Of a stretch of DNA of 64,000 nucleotides, positions 48,837-59,815 are shown in pieces. Each line of letters starts with the position of its first letter. Within the stretch, counting starts at the first letter, position 1. Under the pieces are notes generated by a model that worked only from the letters and a program-made list of their open reading frames with translations, was not told the origin of the DNA and did no database searches. A program made the translations under genes and the position numbers. Source of the DNA: Penelope pileata (lineage: Eukaryota; Chordata; Aves; Galliformes; Cracidae); the NCBI GenBank assembly GCA_013396635.1, contig WBMW01005029.1, forward strand, positions 1,363,314-1,427,313. Reading direction: 5' to 3'.

Positions 48837-51800
48837 TTTAAAAGTATTTTCTTGTAAAACTGAAATAGCTTATTAAATAATGTTTCAAAATGAGGTTGTG
48901 TAAAGCTGAAGTTGGTAGAACCATTGCCCAAGAACTTGACCTTAACCTGCTTCCTGCTACAGTGAAAATAATGTATTACAGACAAGTCTTTGATTATTCA
49001 TGAAACACGTTATTATGGGTGAGCTTGGTGTCACTATTCACTGTAGAATACTTGCTTTAAGTGTTGATTTCCTGTGCTTGTGTTTTCATGGAGTGCAAAA
49101 CTCAAGCTCTTTCTTGAGGAAAAAGGCTGCAAGAATTTGAAGGATTTGCCGCCTTAAATTTCCATTGAAATCAGTGAAAGTCTCTTGCACCTTTCAGAGT
49201 CTGACAATTACCAGATCTTCATTTTCATTTGTGTCAATCCTATGAACAAAAGCACTGAATCCTAAAATAAGGATACAGCATGCATGGCAGAATGAATTTT
49301 TAACATGATCCGTTTCACGCAGAATGCTAACAGACATGAGAGATTCAAGAACGATTTCCACCCAGCAGCAGAAGTATCAGCTGAACTTGTGACCTCTGAA
49401 CAAGTCTCCACATTGAAGCTATCAGCAACAGATTAGCCAAACATTTCCCCTTTCCTTCCTTATCGTCAGCGTTAGCTCTGGATGAAATAATGATCATAAT
49501 TGTGGAAGCAGTTATGACAATTACAGAAAACGAAAGCCACATCCCGTCACTCTTAATTCCACTGTATGTAGTGCCTGTGCTCTCAGCTGAAGGTTTCCCT
49601 TGATTTCACAAGCTGAACATCATTCAATAACTGATGAATTATTACAGTCTTTACTACCATCCCCTACACGGTGAAATGATTCAAAATGAAATCCCTGTGA
49701 TCATTGTTTCATTTAAGGCTTTTGACCAAATGTCATCTGAAATGGCTGGGCAGAGAGCCAGGTTACTAAAGGTAACATTTGGATGAAGCAATATGTCACT
49801 CCATATACAGAGAAATTAATTCAGATTGTCAGCTAACCACATTTAAAATAATGTCCTCAGAGCACTTGGAGTCAAGTTGCTTTTTGAAAACTCCCTTTGC
49901 CATTCTATCAAGACATTTTTATATCTTGGAAATGAGTCATAGTTCTATTTATCTGGAAATAATATGGAGGAGGCTAACATACTTGAGTTAATGTATGGCT
50001 CTGACCTCTAGAGCCCTTTTCAATTCCTTTTGGTGTACCTGCCCAATGTGATTATTTTCAGCCACTGAATTTGTGTCCAGGCTTCAAGCTGGCTGGATCC
50101 AGGCTGCCCTGCAGATATCTCCACGAGCTTCTGGGAAACCTCAGATCAATTTTTTTTCACAGCAGCACAGGTTAATGTAAAACATGTGCTGCGTTCATGT
50201 AAACTATTGTAAGAGTTTTTCGACTACTCTTTTTATCTCGGAGATTTCTGTTCAGGAATACATGCTCCATCCCTTTCTCCAGACCTCAGTGATAATCAGT
50301 TTTTGGAAATGCATCTCTGAAAAAGAAACTCATAGATCTCCATGTTATGTACTGTGGCAGGACATCTGCTGTCCACATAAAATAGTATAATTGCTGACAG
50401 AACATAAGTCTGCAGCCAGAGTGCACCAATGTGAACCACTGTCTGATTAGATGTATTCTCAGCCAAAGAGCACTGGGCCTGGAAACTGGAAAACCTTGAG
50501 GATTGTAGCTCTCATAAAATTATTTAGACATTCAGACAATTACTACAAGTAGTCAATTTGTGAAGTGTAAGTAAATTATGTCTGCACTTCAAGTAAATCC
50601 CTCTGGTCCTGACTCTGCTCTTTCTGTTACCACCACACATAATGTCCGTCAAGATTGGGTGATGTCACAAAAACACTCTGTTCACACAACCAACCACGCA
50701 GAATTGCTTATGTTACACTTGGAGATCCATATTCTCGGCAGGGCAAAAAAAAAAACAACAATGAAATCACAGCAGGATGAGCTCAAAAGGCCAGCTGAAG
50801 CTAACAGGTCAAAACTCAGAAGCCAAGACGATGCTGACGTGACTCCATGTGACCTTCTCTATGCCTCTAGGGCACATGTGGGTGGTATCCACACTGCATC
50901 TTACAGCAGCCCAAAATATTAGCTGTACTTGAGGCACATGACATCAGAAATTTTTTTTTGTATCTGAAAAACAACATCCAAGTGTCAGGAAAAGCGTTGC
51001 AGAGTCTGAGGAGGTTCATGGTGGCCACAGCTGTAGTTAGAGGTAGATGTTCCAGCTGAGGGCCCAGAATGTGGCATGTCTGGGCAGGAAGTGAGGAGGT
51101 GGGGAAGTCTGATATCCTCAACTAAAACACTATACAATGTACAATGAAAGCTGCTTTCATAAAATCTTTTTCAAAATCAAACCATCATATATACCACTTC
51201 CTAGTTTGTGTTTGACATCTGCACTTCTCATCACCATGACAACATGGCAATGTGACCTTCATAGCTTCTTATAAAAATGTATAGATACGCATTTTATCAG
51301 CTTGTTAATTCTAAACTAAACCCTTCTGAACAAAGAGAACAGTAAGACTTATGTTTGGTGAACTGAAGTGCAAATGAACAGGGTTTCCAGGGTTCACAGC
51401 AGCCAGAAGTCTGCGACACTTTCAGATAACATAATAACCACATCGAACTATTTTCCTATTCAGGCAGAGAAGTGATGAGCTGTTTTTACTTTCTCTTTCT
51501 TTCTCTTTCACTCTCTAAAATCATTGCCTTTAGTACTTGAGGGTTTTTTTCTTAAATCAAAAATATAAAAAATGTACCACATGTCAACGTGTTGGAAAAT
51601 ATGCATCAATTTAGAAGACAAACATGCAATTAAATGATTAATGGATTTTAAATACGATTCAACTAGAGTTGCACAAGTTTTAAAGACTATGAGACAGACT
51701 ATTCTTTTCTCCCCTGAAGGGTTACGTGTGATGCAGTATATTTTAGTGCTAATATTCCATTTACTGATCTATTGTTTTATATGAAAAATAGGGCTCCTTT

Positions 51801-52724
51801 CAAACAAGGAGGCTGACTTCACAGATGGATTTAGCTATCCATTTGTTCCTGAAATGTATATGCTCTTAAAAACCCTCATCATTACAACCTCACATTCCTG
51901 GGCATTGGTGCTTCCTCTGACAAGCTCCTCAGGTTCTTGCCTGCAGCATTGAAGCCCCACAAAGTCCTCAGGGAGGTCACTCCCCTCCCCACTCCTGGTA
52001 TGGGCCCTGCTGGGGTTGGCAGAGAGCACACATCTCCCTGTTGTCTCTGGAAGATGAGAGCAGTGCCACGGCTGGGATTCTCTTCCGTTTATGGCCTTAA
52101 CCACTTGCTAGAGGACTCACCAAAGTCAGGAAGATCTGGGTTATTCTCTTTGCTGTTTGCATGCTGTTAGACTCAGATCTCCAATGCACTTTTGGATAAA
52201 ATGGCTGCGAGATAATCTGGGGTAAGGTTCTTCAAGCCTCCTGGTTCAAACTGTACCATTTTGCAGGCATAAGAACTGATGGGCGTGACTCATTGGCTAG
52301 TCTAGATATCTCTCTCCTCACTTGCTGCATCTTACTGAACCAGATCTTAGGTATTTAATTATCCCTGTGAATATATAAAGAAAATTAATGATCTAGAAAG
52401 CAATATGACTAAAAATTGCACTTTGCGACGCCCTGTTGGCCAGGAATACTTGTAGGCACATGCCTTCACTGAACCAGTTTCTTACACATAGCTGTTCTTA
52501 AAAGTATATTATTGCTGCTTTCCAAAAGGATCATGGGAGCTACATAGATGTGGATGTTGGATCAGAAATGAAAGCCTAGGAGAACTTGAGGAGGAGTTTG
52601 ATCTTAAACAGTCTTTCAAAATCCTTGAATAATCAGTTCTCGCAGTGCTGAGTTGCAGAAAACCTCTGCTTTAGAGCAGGGAGAAGAGTCTCAAGGTGTG
52701 GCTTGGCAATTCAAAGAAATGTAG
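48837..52724. other. Unique non-coding sequence
   Basis: No gene supported. The minus-strand frame 49345-49542 (65 codons) starts with a hydrophobic stretch (SFSVIVITASTIMIIIS) but has no recognised homology or splice context. Near 49162 the words CCATTGAAATCAGTGAAA resemble an ancient archosaur repeat core. A pyrimidine tract lies at 51485-51515. Confidence 0.5.
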
Positions 52725-52800
52725 AAAAAATTAGGCTGGTAGGGATCCCCAAAGATCAAGTCCAATCTCCTATTAAGAGATTAACTGCTTGTCAAGTAAT
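52725..52800 (-). mobile_element. Possible old CR1 3' fragment
   Basis: AAATTAGGCTGGTAGGGATC, then AAGATCAAGTCCAATCTCC, resembles reversed CR1 3' ends ('aggttggaagagacc...catcaagtccaac'). It is short and diverged. Confidence 0.35.
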
Positions 52801-53879
52801 GGCAACACTAGCACCAGGAAAAAGATCCTAAGGCATATCTATCCTACACAGTGAAGCATGATTGGTGCTGCATACACACAGAGTAGCCATCCAAGTTCAG
52901 GTGTGTCGGCATGTTACTTCACTACCTTCAGGATTCAAGACCAAAGATTCCTTAAAAAGAGCTCTGACTGGCCTCACCTGCAAATTAGTTTGAAATTGGC
53001 ATTAAAATGTTAAACTGGAATATGATCATGAGTAAAAATGAATTTATATTCAATATCAGTGAGGAAATAGCTGGGCTATCCAACTTTTTGGCTCCAGCTG
53101 TTGTTTAGTAAACAGAATGTAAAATATTTAGTGAGTTTGACATATGCAAGCCTCCAGATATTCTGTTGTTTTTCTCAATTTTCTTCAATTTTTTTTTGCA
53201 TTGCATCCTCAAATAATGTTGAAATACGCCCTTAGTGCTGAGATTTCAGCACGTGGACTTACATAGCACGGTAGTTAATATGCAAGCATCTTGAGAATTT
53301 ACCCAAATCATTCCCATTTCTGGCTGCTAAAACTGTGGCTCAATACTGAGCAGAGCAGTCCAGGCCATAAAAAGTGTTAGACACAAGAAGATCAGAATAC
53401 TAAACCACATCTTATTTTCCGCCAAATCCCCGTGCATAATGTTTCCTGTCAGGCTTTCCTGATAGTGCAGAGTGAGCCAATAGCAAACTCTTTTCCTGAG
53501 AATTTAGTTGGACTTCAGTATTTTTAAATCTGAATGCGAAGTGCTGGACTCAAATCCCACTGAAGTTCGTGGGTGTCTCTCCACACAGGTTAACCCAGTG
53601 TGCACGGGAGGGTAGCACCCACACACAGCGGAATATAACACGAGAACAGAGGGCAATGCTTTTCAAATGCTGTTCTTGGTTGCTGCTGTGCTTTCCTGGG
53701 AAAAGTTGGAAGTATGCTAGGAGATAGATTAAAAGTTGTGATTCTCTTAAAATCATATTGCTGAAAGAGAACGGGTAGCTACAAAAACAGGAAAAAAGGT
53801 GGATAGAAATGAATTATGTCACAATCTGGCCACATGCAAGTTTCATGGGTGCTCTAATATTAGATATTTGGAAAATCCT
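52801..53879. other. Unique non-coding sequence
   Basis: No gene. A possible ancient motif CCCACTGAAGTTCGTGGGTG lies at 53556-53575. Confidence 0.5.
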
Positions 53880-54078
53880 TTTTTTTCTTTTTTTCTTAAC
53901 AAGAAAATGGTGCAATACTGGAATTGGGCAAAGGGCGGCGGCAGAATCTCCTTCCTTGGAACCCCGACTGGACATAGCCCTGAGATCCTGCTCTGAGCAG
54001 GAGGGTGGAGCAGATGGGACCTCAGGAGATCCCTTCTGCCAAAAGTTATTCTGTGATTTTCTGAATCTGTGATTCAAG
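53880..54078 (+). mobile_element. CR1 LINE 3' end, ~190 bp
   Basis: Plus-strand words: ATACTGGAATTGGGCAAAGG, GCAGAATCTCCTTCCTTGGA, CTGGACATAGCCCTGAG, CTGCTCTGAGCAGGAGGGTG and the end 'ttctgtgattttctgaatct', matching an older CR1 subfamily 3' end. The left edge is blurred by a T-rich run. Confidence 0.85.
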
Positions 54079-54089
54079 ACACACAGTGC

Positions 54090-54260
54090 CTGGCAGAGAA
54101 GGGTCTTTAATCTTTGCTCATTCATTGTTATGAGCCTTCTCTGGATGCGCTGGACGTGTAAGTCATTCTCAGAGTCCACAGGTCCAAGTGGACAATCCAG
54201 ACAAAGTCATATTTTGTTTCGCTTATATATGCCTAGTGTAAATAACCAGGAAAATTCGTA
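54090..54260 (-). mobile_element. Ancient CR1 fragment abutting the previous one
   Basis: TCTTTAATCTTTGCTCATTC, then GCCTTCTCTGGATGCGCTGG and the stretch to about 54250 follow the reversed old CR1 sequence 'tctttgatcattttcattgctcttctctggacgctctccag'. It points opposite to the CR1 just left of it, so two separate insertions are needed. Confidence 0.55.
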
Positions 54261-55488
54261 TTCCTGCACTTCTGTACAGTGTTCCTACAGAGAACCTCAG
54301 GATGACAATCCAGATTTTTTTTTGAGAATAAAAAATCCTTTGCCAGGCCCAGACATGGAGGCTAACACAAACCTCAGTAACTGCTGTACATTGGCTTCAT
54401 CCTTTATTTCAGTGCCTGAGGACTTTATGGACAAAATTTCAACACAGATATACTGAAAATGGTGTTGGGTCATCATTACATTATGGTTAAACTCATGATT
54501 ATGCTAAAATTAATATTAAAACTCCCCTCATTGACCTGAAAAGGTATCGGATTTTGGCTCTTCTGCCTGTTACTTGTCGTTGTTAGGAGTCTACTGAAAA
54601 TAAATCACACTGAACTTGATTAAGCTATTAGCTTTTGACATTGTCCACGTGCATGTTGTAAAAAGCTGGTATGAAAGCAGACATCAATACAGAAGAAGCT
54701 GATACTCACTTCTCCCACAGTCAGTACCATGAAGTGATAGAAGTGCTCTCCTGCTTGAAGTGATTGTGGTGCTTGAGATTCGCTGGGGTTATGAGCCTTA
54801 CCCTTCTGGTACAGACATACAGATAGAGCGCCATGTTCTCACGTGTTCCCATCCTAAAATAACAAAACCTTAATTATAGGGGCAGAGGAACAGTAACTAT
54901 TTTTGAACAAATTAATATACCATCGTGTATTTTGTGCTTTTTCTCTATGCAATATTTTTTTCCCTCCTCATTAATGCTTTTTCTCTGAGGATGCTAATGA
55001 CTCATTCAGTAATGATGCTGTCGCTTTTAGTTAATCACTGTGTTAGCAGTCACTGCTGGTGTCAAAGAAGGATGAAGCCACCATCATCTCCCATCTAATA
55101 TAACTCACACAGTGAATGCTAAGCAGCAAAAGCATTTTCAACAAAAGGTGTGTTGTAAGGTAGCTTTTCTTACCCAGATACCTTTCTGTTTCAATCATCA
55201 TACCAAATTCATCATGAACTATTAATATTTGTCCTCAATAAATAAATAATAAATTCCTCTGCATTTTCTTCTCATCTGCAGAGGGGAACAGTTGCACAGT
55301 TGGAAAGGAGACTAGATGAATCAAGACCCCTATAAAATGGAAAGAAGAAGTATTCAGTTCAATAATTTATCTAAAGATTATATAGGGCATGAAAGGAAAT
55401 AGGCTACAGTAGAAACTTCTGAAGAACTATGCATTTACATACTGTATCATCAAACTTTGATGGTTAGAATTAGAGGTTCTGATCTTGA

Positions 55489-55516
55489 TTCTCTCTCTCT
55501 TTTTTTTTTTTTTTTT
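55489..55516. repeat. CT then poly-T tract
   Basis: Six CT units followed by 16 T. Confidence 0.85.
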
Positions 55517-58054
55517 ACTACAGTTTAAATATCTATTTACAATAACTTATCTTTCGTAAAGAGCTTCAGTTCTTTATGTTTGGGTAAGAATCCACATTAG
55601 TAGAATATTGGTTTCAAATTGTAAGAAGCCAGGATAATCCACCTGTTAATTTTGGTTTTCTCTAGCAGAACATGGTGCGGAACAACCTGCGGGTGCTGAC
55701 ACCTTGTCTTACTGTCAGGATAGATAGAGGATATGAAAAAAAAGCAATTAACTTCTCCCATTTGATTTGTTTGTTTTTATTTCTATAGGTAAATTGGCAA
55801 GGAGTCATTGGTAGCAGAACTCAAATTCAACACTGAAAATAGAGACACTCAATGTCAAGGGGAAAATGCAAATAAATAGTAGCCAGAGCACTGGTCTTGT
55901 GTTCCACAAATCCTGTGCTATGCCTTTCAACGGAATTGAGAAGCTGGAGGAAAGAAAAGGATGTCTGGGAGGCTTGGGAAAGGATCCCTTTCATTTGTAA
56001 TCCCACATTTGGGATGTGCCTTGGAGGAAGGACTTTGTTCCTTTGAAAGGAGGCCATAAACAAAACTATTTGAGAAATATACCCATCCTCATTTTCTCGT
56101 TGTAATGTGGGTTGAAGAATTTCAGAAAAGTGCACTTCTGGTGTATTCACAAAGCACATCAGGTGTAAATACTGCCTGCCATGGTATTTTCCTTTTCTTG
56201 CATTTTTCTGAGCCATTTAAAATCGATCCTTAAATTGAGAGAAGTAAATCCAACATAAAAGAAATCTGAATCTTGTAATAGGCTGACGCTCATTTCAGAC
56301 TGTTCGATTTGCCATTCTGAATATTGCTCATTGCTGCTTGCTTATTTCAGATTTTGTTTTTGTTTTTATCCTCTGCTGCTGTATTCTGGACATTTTGTAT
56401 TTGGTCTTCACAAATGAGTCCCATTGAAATCTCCTTCTCTTTGATGCTAAGATAAGGAAACAAGATAGATTGCCTATGAATGAGAACACTGGGCTAAAGG
56501 ATAGAGAAACTTCTGAGGTTCTTTTCCATTTCAATAACTGTCTCCTCTCAGAATCAGTGGGAAGACTCCCACGAACATCAGTAGTCATCAGACTGGGTCC
56601 TTACTGAACACTTGCCTTGACAGGGTTGAAGTCAGAAGCCCTCCAGCTAATAAAAATGCTAAAAGAAGTGTAGTGAAAATAAATCAAGTTCAATGCTGTT
56701 GAATGTTTCTTCTGCAAGAAATAAAAATGGTAGTCTAGCCTCTCAGGAAGAATAACAGCACATCAACTTGAATTCCTTTGTTTTCAGTATTTTTTTGTTG
56801 AGCATTTGGGTCACAAAGGCTTTATTTCCCAAACATGTTACCAATTTTTCACTCACAGCTCTAGTGTCATCCCTGATCTGCCTTTGCTTGACCTTATGAA
56901 CAAAAGGGTAAATTCTGCCCCACTGTGTCTGGGCATGCAGTAAATGGTTGAGTTTTCCAGCTCCAACAGGAATGGTACCATCCAGGCATTTGGTGTCAAT
57001 CCTCATGCAGCAATAAAAACATCACAGCTTTTCTTCACACCAGACTGTGCAGTCAGGCGATCAATCCCCTCTCACTTTCTCATTTAAGGCAAAAGATGTG
57101 ATCATTGGAATAATTACATAAAAGGTTTGTTCCTGTCTTTGTGTTATGATAGTACAAACGCGGATGAATTCACACTAGAAAACTCACAGCTAATTAACTC
57201 ACTTAGTAGCTGCTTGTTGGCACAATTTGCTCTGTATGAGATCTAAATTATTCAAGGATTAAAATAAGTCGGTTTTGTACTCACATTTTCTTGAAATTGA
57301 ATTGGTACCAGTGCTTTTGCTGTCTTGCTCCTCTTTGTCAAAATCCAAACACAGATCCCTACTGAAAAAACTGCATCATAGAGAATGCAGTGGGCTAAAC
57401 CCCAGGCAGGTTTTAAGAGTTGTTGGCCTTGCTCTGGAGAAGGAAATGCAGAGAAATCGTTGTCAAAAAAATACAGTTGCTAAAATAAAGTTTTCAGTGT
57501 GCTCTCAGCTTGCATAGATACCAGCTGTTCGTTGGTCTAAGGACACTTGCCACGTTTCAATTGCCAGTTACCCAAAATGGATGGCTGTGGGAACATGCTG
57601 ATAAGATGCCAGACTACATGGGAAGAGTCAGGGTGAAGGCAGGGAATGTAGGGAGGAATTGGGGTCCAAAGGGTCAGAAGGCAACAATTGAGCTTTTCTG
57701 GAGGGTTTCAGAAATGGCACAGAGTGAACCAGGAGTATAAAGGCAGGAGTGTTGGTGCACAGGTGAACACTATAAGCTACAGCGTCCTCCCCTGCTCTTG
57801 GAGACAAACAGCCTTAATTAAGCCAAAACAAATATTATCCTCACAGATGAAAACAACCTAAACAATTTGATGAGTCATTCAACTAAAATGAAATATGTTG
57901 TGTGTAATTAAACTCCTTTCAATTTTGTTTTCTTAACATGGTTTCCTTTCTTTAGCAAAAGCTGTTCTGAATGAAGCATCGAATCACTCTAGTCCAACAG
58001 CTTTACCAGGAAGCATTTTGACATTTTCAAAACACTTCCCACGGCTTCCATGTC

Positions 58055-58078
58055 TTTTTTTTTTTTTTTTTTTTTTTT
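58055..58078. repeat. Poly-T tract, 24 T
   Basis: Uninterrupted run of 24 T with no recognisable retroposed body on either side. Confidence 0.9.
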
Positions 58079-58964
58079 AATGTTGAGGCATTTTACAGAT
58101 TTATGCTGGGGCTGGAGACCAGCAAAACTGACTCACATGTACAAGAGTTTTCCGAGGTGCATCTGGGGATGTTTCTGTGAGGTTAGTATGTTATAGCACC
58201 GAGAGCTGGGTAGGCGCATACACATGGTGCACAAGTAGGTCTGGAGAAGAAATGGACAAGATTCACTAATTATTACTGCACAGGCCTATGAATACAACTT
58301 TCAACAGCAAATTCTTCAATTGCTGATTAGGAGTGAAGAGAGGATATGGTAAGAAAAGGTAAGAATTATTTTATTGTGCTGTTTCTTATACTGTTCCTAA
58401 GTTATTGATTTTATGGTGGGCATGAAGCATTTCTGGACAAGAGGGAAAAAAAAATGCTTTACCTCTGCAAATTCAGTGTTATTTTGTTCCAAAATAGACA
58501 TAAAACCTAAATGTGTTTATCTGTGCATATTGCCATTCTGCACTGCAGGACTGTGGAATGTTTTAAAAGCATTTATGTTTAACTACAAATATTAAATTGT
58601 TGACTTACTTTGAGTTATTAAATATTTTATATTAAATATGCAATTATTGAATTATTTAAATACAAATGTTGCATATTTAAAGATGAAGTCACAGAATCAC
58701 AGAACTGTCACAGCATCACAGAATTCTAAGATTATACATCTTTTTCTCCTAATAGAAGCTTACATTAAAATCTCTGATTTTGGTCCATCTGTTCCAGAGA
58801 TGGCTCTTTCTATTCCAGTGTCTTCATATGTCCTATTATGTTACGACAAGATCTTCAAAATCCAGAAATTTCTCTGCACAGCAAGGAAACATGGGAGTAT
58901 GGGAGTGCATCTTACCTTTATTTCTCTTGCCTTTGGAACCACACTTAAAAGGAGCCTGCTTCTG

Positions 58965-59008
58965 CTTTTTTTCCTTTTTTTTTCTTTCTTTCTTTCTCTT
59001 TTTTTTTA
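58965..59008. repeat. TTTC-rich simple repeat
   Basis: T-rich tract containing four TTTC units, then nine T. A pyrimidine-only strand. Confidence 0.85.
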
Positions 59009-59440
59009 ATGCCCTAATCAAAGAGTTTGTGAATTCCCCACTGTGCAATGGCACAGAATTTTAGGAGATGGAAAATGTTAATAGCCTTTCCCTAATTGAC
59101 AAATAATGAAGGAACATCACTAATCTTTATTGCAAAATAAAACTGAGATAAACAACCGGTGAACATAAAATCTTGCACGCAATACACTTTCTTATCCTTA
59201 ATGTAGGGTTAACATTTGTGTCACAGCTTGACTGCTGCTCAGTACAAACTTCTGACTTTCCTCCTTCATAGTTGAGTTGTTTGAGCTAACTCCAGGCTTG
59301 CACTTGTTACTTTCATGTTTTTTTTTTCCTCTCATTTAATCTAAAGCACAAGATTAGAATTCTGCATATTACTGAATACCTTGCAACACTTCTACTTAGT
59401 TAAAGTCAATTCCAAATGGTTTCAGCGTACTGTCACATGA

Positions 59441-59815
59441 CAGAGTACGGTTTAGTCAGAAGGGACCTATGAGGATCACTGAGTCTGACTGCCTGACCTC
59501 TTCAGGGCTAACCAAAAGTTGAAGCATGCTACTGAGGGTGTTATCCAAATACCTCTTGAGCGCTGACATCACAGGGCATCAGCCACCTCTGTCTGTGCTT
59601 CCCCTCCTCAGGGATCTGCAGAGAGCAATGAGGTCACCTCTGGGCCTCCTCTTCTCCAGACTGGGCAACCCAGGTGCCCTCAGCCTCTCCTTACAGGACA
59701 TGCCTTCCAGCCCTGGTACCAGCTCTGTTGCCTCCTCTGGATGCCCTCAAGTATCTTGGCATCATTTCTATATCATGGAGCCCAGAACTGCACACAATAT
59801 TCAAGGTGCATTGGT
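59441..59815 (-). mobile_element. Old CR1 LINE fragment, ~375 bp
   Basis: Reversed CR1 words: AGAAGGGACCTATGAGGATC at the 3' end, then CAATGAGGTCACCTCTGGGC, CTCCTCTTCTCCAGACTGGG, CAACCCAGGTGCCCTCAGCC, TTGCCTCCTCTGGATGCCCT and GAGCCCAGAACTGCACACAA. This is the classic older avian CR1 3' half, ending inside ORF2 at about 59815. Frames on this strand are shadows. Confidence 0.88.

Larger units (their letters stand above)
54261..59440. other. Unique non-coding sequence with simple repeats
   Basis: No gene. Simple repeats at 55489-55516, 58055-58078 and 58965-59008 are listed separately. A TATAAAGG word at 57736-57743 resembles a core promoter but has no exon near it. TCACAGAATCACAGAA near 58690 may be a CR1 tail scrap. 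Confidence 0.5.

Noticed and set aside
57736..57743. TATAAAGG as a gene promoter
   Set aside because: No exon, CpG island or other promoter element near it; a single TATA word is weak evidence.
58685..58730. TCACAGAATCACAGAA as a CR1 tail
   Set aside because: Only the tail-like octamers match; no adjoining CR1 3' sequence is recognisable, so it is not listed as an element.
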